From positions 744,001 through 808,000 of the forward strand of contig NZ_JADQDP010000001.1 of assembly GCF_015694735.1 (NCBI RefSeq): a stretch of DNA of 64,000 bases, given 5' to 3'. The notes beneath the pieces were generated by a model. It was given only the letters and a program-made list of their open reading frames with translations. It was not told where the DNA came from and did no database searches. The stretch's first letter is position 1. Every line of letters begins with the position of its first letter. The translations under genes were made by a program, and so were the position numbers. This document shows, one piece after another, positions 8,619-16,761 of the stretch. The DNA comes from Hymenobacter properus (GTDB lineage: Bacteria > Bacteroidota > Bacteroidia > Cytophagales > Hymenobacteraceae).

Positions 8619-9998
8619 ATGCGCCTCGAAGCCAAGCTCGCCATTTCCAACGCCGTCTCGAAGCTGCTGCTTGTGCTGCTGGGGGCGCTGGTGATTCCGC
8701 CCATTGTGCAGCAGGTGGCCGTGGCCCACACCGACGCCCACCTGCGCGAGAAAAAGCGGCTGGTGCAGGCCCTTATCGCCCGCGACGGCCTGCAGGCCTT
8801 CGAGCGCGGCGAGCGGGCTGAAACGTATGCCGACTATAACATCTTCAAGCAGGAATACATCACCCTCACGCCCCTGCCCGAGGGCACGCCGCTGCCGCCC
8901 GAGCGCATTTTTGAAGAGCCCCGGCAGGTAGACCAGCAGGTGGAGGACTTTCGCATTCTGAGCTTTGCGCTGCCGGCGGGCGGACTGCACCAGCACGCGT
9001 TTCGGCTGGAAATTGGCTCGTCGCTGGAGACGGTGGAACTGCTCACGGCCACGCTGCGGCAGCTGGCGCTGTGGGTGCTGGTGGCGGCCTCGTTGCTCAC
9101 GGTGGTGAGCGACGCGGCGGTGGCCCACTACCTGCTGGCGCCCCTGCGCGAGCTAACGGTGCGCAAGCTGCGTGGCATCCGGCAGCCGTCGGATTTCAAT
9201 TTTGACGTCATTGACACGCAAACCACCGACTTTCGGCGGCTCGACGACCGGCTGAACTCGCTGATGCGGCAGGTGCAGTCGGCCTTTGCCAAGGAGCGGG
9301 AGTTTATGAGCAACGTGAGCCACGAGCTGCTCACGCCAGTCAGCATTCTGCAGTCGCGCTTCGAGAACATGCTGCAAGACCCCACCCTGCCCGAGCAGCA
9401 CGCCCAGCAAATAGTGGAGTCGCAGCGCACCCTGCACCGCCTGCGCAACACCGTACGCACGCTGCTGCTCATCGCCAACATCGAAAACGAACAGTACTTG
9501 CGCGAAGAATCGGTGCGCCTCTCCGACGTGGTAGCTGACGTGGCCGAGGAGCTGGACGACCGCCGCCAGCAGCGCGACATCGACTTGGAAATAGACATTG
9601 CCGGCAACGACGTGCGCCCCCACGCCAACGCCAGCCTGATGCACACCTTGCTACGCAACCTGCTCAGCAACGCCGTGAAGTACAACCACGAGGGCGGCCG
9701 CATCCGGGTGCTGGGCCGGCCCGCAGCCAGCGGCGGCTACACCCTGCGGGTGGAAGACAGCGGCCCCGGCATCGCGGCCGAAAACATCCCCTACCTGTTC
9801 GACCGCTTCCGGCGCTTCAACTCCAACGCGCCGGGCGCGCCCGAGGGCTACGGCCTGGGCTTACCCATTGCCCAAACCATAGCCGGCTTCCACGGCGCCA
9901 CGCTGCGGGTCGAGTCGACGGTGGGCCAGGGCACTGCCTTTGTGCTCGATTTTGGTCCCAACGTGAGCCCCGCAGCCGCTTTCATGCCGTCTTCATAG
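8619..9998 (+). CDS. Sensor histidine kinase
   Basis: The 459-aa kinase starts MRLEAKLAISNAVSKLLL. One membrane segment lies near residues 15-35 and another near 155-180, bracketing a ~120-residue periplasmic sensor. After a linker, the HisKA box carries His235 in SNVSHELLTPVS. The ATPase domain has the N box NLLSNAVKYN, G1 DSGPGI and G2 GYGLGLPIA. It pairs with the OmpR-type regulator just upstream; the hairpin element between them may lower or separate kinase expression. The signal sensed cannot be read from the sequence. Confidence 0.94.
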   Translation: MRLEAKLAISNAVSKLLLVLLGALVIPPIVQQVAVAHTDAHLREKKRLVQALIARDGLQAFERGERAETYADYNIFKQEYITLTPLPEGTPLPPERIFEEPRQVDQQVEDFRILSFALPAGGLHQHAFRLEIGSSLETVELLTATLRQLALWVLVAASLLTVVSDAAVAHYLLAPLRELTVRKLRGIRQPSDFNFDVIDTQTTDFRRLDDRLNSLMRQVQSAFAKEREFMSNVSHELLTPVSILQSRFENMLQDPTLPEQHAQQIVESQRTLHRLRNTVRTLLLIANIENEQYLREESVRLSDVVADVAEELDDRRQQRDIDLEIDIAGNDVRPHANASLMHTLLRNLLSNAVKYNHEGGRIRVLGRPAASGGYTLRVEDSGPGIAAENIPYLFDRFRRFNSNAPGAPEGYGLGLPIAQTIAGFHGATLRVESTVGQGTAFVLDFGPNVSPAAAFMPSS

Positions 9999-10034
9999 GG
10001 TCCGCCTGAACTTTGGAGAGTAATTCAACCTCTC

Positions 10035-10256
10035 GTGCGTATTCTGTTGAAAATCCTCGTTCCGGGCTTGCTGCTGGTACTGGCCGCAGCAGTAGGCGCC
10101 GAAGTAGTGGCCCTGCACCGCGCCGCCCTGCCCGCATCGGCCCCGCTGGCGGCGCCCGTGGTGGTGCGCAAAGCGCCGGACCTGCTACCTCCGCCCAAAC
10201 TCGTGCGCCCCTTGCCCCCGCCGGGTGCCCGCCACCGGATGGCCAAGGTTCGGTAA
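10035..10256 (+). CDS. Small membrane-anchored or exported protein, unknown
   Basis: A GTG start with a GGAGAG sequence about 15 bases upstream opens a 73-aa frame. Residues 3-26 (LLKILVPGLLLVLAAAVGAEVV) are hydrophobic and the rest is Pro/Ala/Arg-rich (LLPPPKLVRPLPPPG). It lies 36 bases after the kinase stop and just before a strong terminator, as expected for the last gene of the operon. No family was recognised, and no other evidence shows that it is translated. Confidence 0.5.
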   Translation: MRILLKILVPGLLLVLAAAVGAEVVALHRAALPASAPLAAPVVVRKAPDLLPPPKLVRPLPPPGARHRMAKVR

Positions 10257-10274
10257 TCCTTTAATTCTTAATTA

Positions 10275-10311
10275 AAAAAAGCCCCCGCATTGTTGATGCG
10301 GGGGCTTTTTT
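10275..10311. terminator. Bidirectional terminator between the small protein gene and surE
   Basis: A 16-bp perfect stem (AAAAAAGCCCCCGCAT and its complement) with a 5-base loop has A-runs on one side and T-runs on the other, so it can stop transcription from both convergent genes. Confidence 0.93.
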
Positions 10312-10325
10312 GTGGGTCAACGGCC

Positions 10326-11186
10326 TTAGTTCGGATTTGCCACGCCGTAGTCCTCCGGCGCTACGGGCTGGGGCGGCACCGCTTCTGCGTTGGCCTCGGG
10401 CAGGGGCAGCTCCCAGCGGCGGCTGAGGTCGGCCAAGCCCTGCGCGGCAGTGAGGTCGAACTTACAGGGCACCACCGAGACGTAGTTGTGGGCCAGGGCC
10501 CATTCGTCGGTGTCGGTGCCGGGGTCGAAGTTTACAAACTCGCCGCGCAGCCAGAAGTAGGGGCGCTGGTAGGGGTCGAGGCGGCGGTCGAATTCTTCCT
10601 GCCATTTGGCGCGGGCCTGCCGAGCGAGGCGCAGGCCGGCAATGGGCGTGGTGGACTTCTTAGGGATGTTCACGTTGAGGGCCGTGCCGACGGGGACGCC
10701 GTGTGCCAGGGCGTGCTGACATACCTGGCGCACCCACTCGGCGGCGTGCGAGAAATCGGCCTTCGGGCCATAGTCGCACAGCGAGAAGCCCACGGCAGGC
10801 AGTCCCTCGATGGCCGCTTCGATAGCCGCCGACATGGTGCCCGAGTACAGCACGTTCACCGAAGAGTTGGAGCCGTGGTTTATGCCGGATACTACGAGGT
10901 CGGGCGTGCGGTCTTTAAGCACAAAGTGCTTGGCGATTTTCACGCAGTCGGCGGGAGTGCCGGAACACTCGTAGGCCTGCACGTCGGGGCCGAAAATGGG
11001 GTTTTCGGTGAGGCGCATGGGGTGGCCAATGGTGATGGCGTGGCCCATGCCCGACTGCGGCGAGTCGGGCGCCACCACCACGACTTCGGCGCCGAGCCCG
11101 TGCACGATTTCGACCAGGCAGCGGATGCCGGGAGCGGTGATGCCGTCGTCGTTGGAAACCAGAATAAGGGGGCGTGATGCGGACAT
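10326..11186 (-). CDS. surE: 5'/3'-nucleotidase SurE
   Basis: The start is at MSASRPLILVSNDDG, giving 286 aa; the longer frame carries a basic leader with no homology pattern. SurE signatures are present in order: the metal-binding NDDGI near the N-terminus, APDSPQSGMGHAIT, VSGINHGSN, YSGTMSAAIEA and a C-terminal VSVVPCKFDLTA. The enzyme removes phosphate from nucleoside monophosphates in the cytoplasm and is linked to stationary-phase survival. The C-terminus is slightly longer than usual, with a Pro/Glu tail. It is a single gene with a bidirectional terminator downstream and DoxX divergently upstream. Confidence 0.96.
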   Translation of the reverse strand: MSASRPLILVSNDDGITAPGIRCLVEIVHGLGAEVVVVAPDSPQSGMGHAITIGHPMRLTENPIFGPDVQAYECSGTPADCVKIAKHFVLKDRTPDLVVSGINHGSNSSVNVLYSGTMSAAIEAAIEGLPAVGFSLCDYGPKADFSHAAEWVRQVCQHALAHGVPVGTALNVNIPKKSTTPIAGLRLARQARAKWQEEFDRRLDPYQRPYFWLRGEFVNFDPGTDTDEWALAHNYVSVVPCKFDLTAAQGLADLSRRWELPLPEANAEAVPPQPVAPEDYGVANPN

Positions 11187-11304
11187 GAGAAGATTTGAAA
11201 GTTGAAAGAGCCGGCTGCGAAGGTAACGGGCAGCCGGGGCGGGTGGTTTTTGTTTACGGTTCAGCTTCGTTCTTTGCGCCCTAAGCCTCAACAACGTTCC
11301 TTCC

Positions 11305-11730
11305 ATGCTCCGTACCAACCGCTACCCCGCCCACGACTTTGGCCTGCTGATTATCCGCGTGGGCATCGGCATTATGTTTATGTTGCACGGCTACCCCAAG
11401 CTGGCAGGTGGCCCCGCGGCCTGGGCCGAAGTGGGCGGCGTGATGGCCAAAGTAGGGCTGAACTTCGCACCCGCGTTCTGGGGCTTTCTAGCGGCGCTGG
11501 CTGAGTTTGGCGGTGGGGCGCTGCTGGCACTGGGGCTGCTGTGGCGCCTGGCTGTGCCGGCCTTGCTGTTCACTATGATAATGGCCACCGTGATGCACCT
11601 GAGCAGCGGCGACGGCTTCAATGGCTACGCCCACGCACTGGAATCGACGCTGCTGTTTGCGGGGCTGCTGCTGGTGGGGCCGGGGCGCTACAGCCTCGAC
11701 GAGAAGCTGTTTGGAGGACGCCGGTGGTAA
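11305..11730 (+). CDS. DoxX family membrane protein
   Basis: The 141-aa protein has four hydrophobic helices and typical DoxX features: LLIIRVGIGIMFMLHGYPKL in the first helix, GFLAALAEFGGGALLALGL in the second and GDGFNGYAHALE before the last. DoxX proteins are small inner-membrane proteins tied in some bacteria to oxidoreductase or redox-stress functions. The M14 peptidase gene starts 40 bases after the stop on the same strand; the functional link is unclear. Confidence 0.93.
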   Translation: MLRTNRYPAHDFGLLIIRVGIGIMFMLHGYPKLAGGPAAWAEVGGVMAKVGLNFAPAFWGFLAALAEFGGGALLALGLLWRLAVPALLFTMIMATVMHLSSGDGFNGYAHALESTLLFAGLLLVGPGRYSLDEKLFGGRRW

Positions 11731-11770
11731 CAGGGCCGGCCGGTAGCGGGCGCGTTGTTCCTTTGCGGCT

Positions 11771-13528
11771 ATGTTTTGCTTTCTGCTCGCTTCGTTCATG
11801 TCCCTTGCCTCCACTCCCGCCCCGGCGCCCGCCTGGCGCACGCCCTTCGAAAACGACCCGGCCGGCAATACCACGGCCACCTACGCCGAGTGCGTGGCCT
11901 ACTACCAGAAGCTGGCCGCTGCTTACCCGGCGCACCTGCACCTGGCCGAGGCCGGCCCCACCGACGCCGGCCAGCCCCTGCACGAAGTGGTGCTGAGCGC
12001 CGACGGCGACGCCGACCCGGCCAGCACCCGCCGCAAAAACCGGCGCATCCTGTTCATTCAGAACGGCATCCACCCCGGCGAGCCCGAGGGCATCGACGCC
12101 AGCATGATGCTCACCCGCGACCTGCTGCAGCACAAGTCGCTGCTCAAGCTGCTCGATAAAGTCACCATTGTGCTGGTGCCCGTCTACAACATCGACGGCA
12201 TGCTGAACCGCAACGCCACCACCCGCGTGAACCAGAACGGGCCGGCCGCCTACGGCTTCCGGGGCAACGCGCGCCACCTCGATTTGAACCGCGACTACAT
12301 CAAGCAGGAGTCGCGCAATGCCCGTTCGTTTGCCCAGCTTTTCCAAAAGTGGCAGCCCGATGTGTTCGTGGAAACCCACACCTCCAACGGGGCCGACTAC
12401 CAGTATACTATGACGCTCATTGCCACCCAGCACAGCAAGCTGGCGCCGGCCTTGGGCTCGTATCTGCAGGGCCAGCTGCTGCCGGCTCTGTACAAAAGCA
12501 TGGAGCAAAAAAAGTGGCCCATGACGCCCTACGTCGACTTCGAGGGCCAGACGCCGGAGAGCGGCCTGCAGGCATTTCTTGAGAGCCCGCGCTACTCCAC
12601 GGGCTACGCGGCGCTGTTCAACACCATCGGCTTCATGCCCGAAACGCACATGCTCAAGGCCTACGCGCCGCGCGTGCACTCGACGTATGATTTCCTGAAA
12701 ACCGTGCTCGAAACCGTGGACGCGCAGGCGCCCGCCCTGGCCGCCGCCCGCGCCCAGGCCGCCGCCGACATGGCTGCCCAAGCCACCTTCCCGCTCACCT
12801 GGGCCCTCGACGACAGCCAGCACGAAACCGTGCAGTTCCGCGGCTACGAAGGCAAGATGAAGCCCAGCGAAGTAAGCGTCCAGCCCCGCCTGTACTACGA
12901 CCGGGCCGCGCCCTTCACCCGGCCAGTGAAGTACTTCAATACTTTTAAAGCCACCACCACGGCCACCCGCCCCACGGCCTACATTCTCCCCAAAGCCTGG
13001 GCAGAAGTGGCCGACATTCTGCGCCGCAACGGGGCCACGCTGGAACCGCTAACCCGTGAGGTGACCATACCGGTCGAAACCTATTATTTCGAGGATTTTA
13101 AAACCACGCCCAAGCCTTTTGAGGGGCACTACGTGCACAGCCAGGTAAGCCTGCGCACGGTGCCGGAAACAACAACTTTCCACCCGGGTGACCTGGTGGT
13201 GTACTTGCAAGAAGGCGCCCCTATCCGCTACCTGCTGGAAACGCTGGAGCCGCAGGCCACCGACTCCTTCTTCGCCTGGGGCTTCTTCGACAGCGTGTTG
13301 CAGCAGAAAGAGCATTTCTCCGACTACGTGTTTGAAGACCTCGCCGCCGACCTGTTGCGCCGCGAGCCCGCCCTGCGCGAGCGGCTGGAAAAGCTCAAGC
13401 ACGACAACCCCGCATTCGCCGCCAACGGCCGCGCCCAGCTCGAATGGGTGTACCTGAACTCGCCCTACCATGAGCCCGGCCACAACCGCTACCCGGTGGC
13501 GCGCTGGCTGGGCGCAGGGAAATTGTGA
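11771..13528 (+). CDS. M14 family zinc carboxypeptidase-like protein, secreted
   Basis: The 585-aa protein begins MFCFLLASFMSLAS, a short signal sequence. The peptidase domain has the zinc ligands His101 and Glu104 in NGIHPGEPEG, a DLNRDYIK stretch and the third ligand His203 in VETHTSNG. The C-terminal ~250 residues form an extra domain seen in large M14 proteins of Bacteroidota. The start codon comes 5 bases after TTCCTTTG, close to the TAnnTTTG promoter box. Its stop codon lies inside the left arm of a hairpin shared with the convergent DUF4112 gene. Confidence 0.92.
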   Translation: MFCFLLASFMSLASTPAPAPAWRTPFENDPAGNTTATYAECVAYYQKLAAAYPAHLHLAEAGPTDAGQPLHEVVLSADGDADPASTRRKNRRILFIQNGIHPGEPEGIDASMMLTRDLLQHKSLLKLLDKVTIVLVPVYNIDGMLNRNATTRVNQNGPAAYGFRGNARHLDLNRDYIKQESRNARSFAQLFQKWQPDVFVETHTSNGADYQYTMTLIATQHSKLAPALGSYLQGQLLPALYKSMEQKKWPMTPYVDFEGQTPESGLQAFLESPRYSTGYAALFNTIGFMPETHMLKAYAPRVHSTYDFLKTVLETVDAQAPALAAARAQAAADMAAQATFPLTWALDDSQHETVQFRGYEGKMKPSEVSVQPRLYYDRAAPFTRPVKYFNTFKATTTATRPTAYILPKAWAEVADILRRNGATLEPLTREVTIPVETYYFEDFKTTPKPFEGHYVHSQVSLRTVPETTTFHPGDLVVYLQEGAPIRYLLETLEPQATDSFFAWGFFDSVLQQKEHFSDYVFEDLAADLLRREPALRERLEKLKHDNPAFAANGRAQLEWVYLNSPYHEPGHNRYPVARWLGAGKL

Positions 13529-13609
13529 GTTAAGAGTTAGGGGTTGAGGGCGTCTGTCCTTCTGAGCGTAGCGAAGGACAGGCGCCCTCAACCCCTAACT
13601 CTTAACTCA
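13526..13609. repeat. Hairpin covering the stop codons of two convergent genes
   Basis: Outer arms of about 27 bp (13526-13552 and 13583-13609) match perfectly. The centre holds a short palindrome, TGTCCTTC then GAAGGACA, around TGAGCGTAGC, which is a single arm of the GGACCTT-type element. The TGA of the M14 gene (13526-13528) and the TAA of the DUF4112 gene (13602-13604) both lie inside the arms. It probably works as a bidirectional terminator. Confidence 0.85.
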
Positions 13610-14096
13610 AATGCTGCCAGCCCCAGCGCAGCAGCACGTAGCTGCCCCAGGCCACCAGGGCCAGCAACCCGGCCGTGAACAGTAGCAACAGCAGCACCAG
13701 CCCCTTGCCGCTGCCGCTGTGCCGGCCTTCGGCGTAGTGGCGGCGCAGCAGGGCCACGTTGCGCTCATTGCTTTTGTAAGCAAAGTCGAACACGTTGCCG
13801 AGGATGGGAATGCCGCCCACCACGGTATCGATGAGGATATTGAGGGCCATGCGCACCACCACGGCCCCGCTGGCGCCGTGCCGGAACATGGTGATGAGCA
13901 AAGCCACCGATACCACTGTACTCGACGCATCGCCCACGATGGGCAGCAGGCCCAATAAAGGGTCGAGGCCGAAGCGGAAGCGGGTGCCGGGCAACCGAAA
14001 CTGGCTGTCCATGAGCCGGGCAATGCGCTCGACCCAGCGCAGGCGCTCATCGGCATCGAAGGTGGCGGGGACGGCGGATTGGGTGCGGGGGAGCAT
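13602..14096 (-). CDS. DUF4112 domain-containing membrane protein
   Basis: The 164-aa protein contains the DUF4112 pattern FGLDPLLGLLPIVGDASST, then MALNILIDTVVGGIPILGNVFDFAYKSN, with further hydrophobic segments and a C-terminal membrane helix (LVLLLLLFTAGLLALVAWG). The family has no known activity. It is a single gene, convergent with the M14 peptidase and divergent from the AraC regulator. Confidence 0.9.
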   Translation of the reverse strand: MLPRTQSAVPATFDADERLRWVERIARLMDSQFRLPGTRFRFGLDPLLGLLPIVGDASSTVVSVALLITMFRHGASGAVVVRMALNILIDTVVGGIPILGNVFDFAYKSNERNVALLRRHYAEGRHSGSGKGLVLLLLLFTAGLLALVAWGSYVLLRWGWQHLS

Positions 14097-14204
14097 TGTG
14101 CGGACTTTGGAGCTTGGTACGCAACCGCGGCGCGAACGGCTGCCTCAGGGGCGGCTCTGCATGACCGAGCTGACTTACAAAACTGCGTTTACCTACCTTT
14201 CGCT

Positions 14205-15026
14205 ATGCCCTACCAGCCCTTCGACGTTCCCGAGCCCTTGCGTTTTGCCATCAAAGGCTTTTGGCACAACAGCATCGAATTTGCCGAGTTGCCCGCGGGC
14301 TTTGAGGTGCTGCCGGACGGATACGCCGAAATCATTTTCCATTTTGGCAGTGCCTGTAGCATCGCCACCCCCGACGGCCTGCGGCCCCTGCCCTCCCCTT
14401 TTCTGATGGGACTGCTGGGGCAGCCGGTGACGTTACACGGAGCCGGCCGGGTGGAAGTTATCGGCATCAAATGCTTTCCCTGGGCCGTGTTTGAGCTGCT
14501 GGGCCTGCCCGCAGCAGGGCCGGGCGGCGTGCGTCACCTCGAGCACTCCATTGCGCAGCTGCACGCCCCGCTGGCTGCCTGCCTGCAAGCCGGCCAGGTA
14601 GCCGAAGCGCTGGTGTTGGCCGCCCGGTATTTCGAGCAGCTGCCTTTGCCAGCCGCGGCCGACAACGTGTTGGCCAAAGCGGGCAAAGCCTTGCGCGCGG
14701 CCAAAGGCACATTGCCCGTCCGTGAGGTGGCTGCGGCGGCGCACGCCACGGTGCGCACCCTGGAGCGAAAATTCAAGGAGTCGTCGGGCCACACGGTGAA
14801 AGACGTTTCAGGGCTGATACGCTTCGAGCAGGTGCGCAACCAACTGTGGCTGCGGCCCGAAACGTCGCTGGCCGGCTTGGCGCATGAGTTGGGCTATGCC
14901 GACCAAGCGCACATGAGCCGGGATTTTCGGCGCTACAGCGGCACCACGCCTGCCGCCTTTGCCCGCCACGCCCGGCACCTGCGCCTGGCGGCCACCCCCG
15001 ATTTTGTCGCGTTTCTACAAGCCTGA
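14205..15026 (+). CDS. AraC family transcriptional regulator
   Basis: The start is set at MPYQPFDVPEP, giving 273 aa; the frame extends upstream without a conserved pattern. The N-terminal ~150 residues resemble the DUF6597-type ligand domain (LRFAIKGFWHNS, YAEIIFHFGS). The C-terminal HTH has VREVAAAAHATVRTLERKF and then LAGLAHELGYADQAHMSRDF. TACCTTTC, one base off the TAnnTTTG -7 box, ends 3 bases before the ATG. The FAD monooxygenase gene follows 61 bases downstream on the same strand and may be its target (inference). Confidence 0.92.
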   Translation: MPYQPFDVPEPLRFAIKGFWHNSIEFAELPAGFEVLPDGYAEIIFHFGSACSIATPDGLRPLPSPFLMGLLGQPVTLHGAGRVEVIGIKCFPWAVFELLGLPAAGPGGVRHLEHSIAQLHAPLAACLQAGQVAEALVLAARYFEQLPLPAAADNVLAKAGKALRAAKGTLPVREVAAAAHATVRTLERKFKESSGHTVKDVSGLIRFEQVRNQLWLRPETSLAGLAHELGYADQAHMSRDFRRYSGTTPAAFARHARHLRLAATPDFVAFLQA

Positions 15027-15087
15027 GGCAGGGGCCTGCTGGAATTTTGTGTTGCAAACATCCTCTTGAAAAGCAACTCAGACCCTC

Positions 15088-16647
15088 ATGCAATCTGCAA
15101 TTAATCAACCTGTTTACGATGTCGTCATTGCCGGTGCCGGGCCGGTAGGCTTGTTCTTGGCCTGCGAGCTGGCGCTGGCGCGCTGCTCGGTGCTGGTGCT
15201 GGAAAAGGCCGACAGCCCGCACTCCCCCCTGAAGCAGTTGCCACTGGGGCTGCGCGGGCTTAATGCGCCTTCGGTGGAGGCGCTGGACCGCCGGGGGCTG
15301 CTGGCCGAGCTAGAGGTGCCCAAGCGCCTGAAAACGCCGCACTTCGCCCCAACTCCCAGCCCCGGCCCAACGCCCCGGGGAGGCGGCCACTTTGCCGGCA
15401 TCCCGATACCGGGCAATAAAATTGACTTCACCCAATGGCCCGAGCGCCTGCCCAGCTCAACCAGCAACCAGTTGTTTGCCGAGATGGCCGAACTAGAAAC
15501 CGTGCTGGCCCGGCGCGCCGAAACCCTGGGCGTGAGCATTATGCGCGGGGTGGCCATCACCGGCCTGAGCCAGACTGCCGCGGGCGTGACGCTGCAGGGC
15601 GGCGGGCAGGCGTTTGCGGGCCAGTGGCTGGTGGGCTGCGACGGTGGCCGCAGCGCGGTGCGCAAGCTGGCCGGATTCGATTTTGTGGGCACCGAGCCCG
15701 AGTTCACCGGCTATTCTCTCCTAGTCGACTTCCTCGACCCGGAAAAGCTGCGGCCGGGCCGCAACGTGACGCCCACCGGCATGTATATGCAGTCGCAGCC
15801 CGGCTACCTGATACTGCAGGACTTTGATGGCGGTGCCTATCATCGCGCTGGGCAGCCCATCAGCTTGGTCCACGTGCAGGAGTTGGCACGCCGCATCTCG
15901 GGCACCGACGTTACCCTCACAGGTCTGCACCTGGCTTCTACCTGGACCGACCGCGCCCGGCAGGCCACCGCCTACCGCCACGGCCGCGTGCTGTTGGCGG
16001 GTGATGCCGCGCACATTCACGCGCCGCTGGGCGGCCAGGGGCTCAACCTCGGCTTGGGCGATGCCATGAACCTCGGCTGGAAGCTGGCAGCCACCATCCA
16101 CGGCCAGGCCCCCGCCGGCTTGCTCGACAGCTACCAGACCGAACGGCACCCAGTCGGCGCCAAAGTTCTCGACTGGTCGCGCGCCCAGGTAGCCATTATG
16201 CGCCCCAATCCGGCCGCGCAGGCACTCTACGCCATCATGAGCGACCTGATGGATACGCCCGACGGCGCCACCTACTTTGCAGGCCGCATCTGGGGCCTGC
16301 GCACCCACTACGACCTGGGCGGTACCCACCCGCTGGTGGGCCACAGCGCGCCCAACTTCGCGCTGGCCGACGGTTCTACCTTAGGCGAGCACCTGCGCGG
16401 CGGCCATGGCTTGCTGCTCGATTTTGAGGCTAATGCGGACCTGGCATCTTGGGCCAGCCGGTTTAATGGCAAGCTCAAATACGTGGCGGCTCCGGCGGCC
16501 GAGCAGTTGGGCCTGCGCGCGGTGCTGGTCCGGCCCGATGGCATCGTGGCCTGGGCGACGGAGTGTGAGCCGGATGTGGAAGAGCTTGGGCAGGCTGCTG
16601 CGCGCTGGTTTATGGACAAAGAAACGCTCGCCGTCCAGATGGCATAG
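15088..16647 (+). CDS. FAD-dependent aromatic hydroxylase-type monooxygenase
   Basis: The 519-aa enzyme has the group A flavin monooxygenase signatures: the dinucleotide-binding AGAGPVGLFLACELA near the N-terminus, the CDGGRSAVRKLAG (DG-type) motif in the middle and GDAAHIHAPLGGQGLNLGLGDA for the flavin ribityl. The C-terminal ~120 residues form the thioredoxin-like domain of PheA/TfdB-type hydroxylases. The family uses NAD(P)H and O2 to hydroxylate phenols or polyketides; the substrate here is unknown. The upstream AraC gene may control it. Confidence 0.93.
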   Translation: MQSAINQPVYDVVIAGAGPVGLFLACELALARCSVLVLEKADSPHSPLKQLPLGLRGLNAPSVEALDRRGLLAELEVPKRLKTPHFAPTPSPGPTPRGGGHFAGIPIPGNKIDFTQWPERLPSSTSNQLFAEMAELETVLARRAETLGVSIMRGVAITGLSQTAAGVTLQGGGQAFAGQWLVGCDGGRSAVRKLAGFDFVGTEPEFTGYSLLVDFLDPEKLRPGRNVTPTGMYMQSQPGYLILQDFDGGAYHRAGQPISLVHVQELARRISGTDVTLTGLHLASTWTDRARQATAYRHGRVLLAGDAAHIHAPLGGQGLNLGLGDAMNLGWKLAATIHGQAPAGLLDSYQTERHPVGAKVLDWSRAQVAIMRPNPAAQALYAIMSDLMDTPDGATYFAGRIWGLRTHYDLGGTHPLVGHSAPNFALADGSTLGEHLRGGHGLLLDFEANADLASWASRFNGKLKYVAAPAAEQLGLRAVLVRPDGIVAWATECEPDVEELGQAAARWFMDKETLAVQMA

Positions 16648-16761
16648 CGGCTGGTTGCTTTAGCTATTTCCAGCACGTGCAAGGCAGCACTCCCGCGCAG
16701 TATAAAGAGCTTGACTCGCAGAGCTTGTTATCTTCACAAGCTGCTTTCACTCCTGTCTGCC

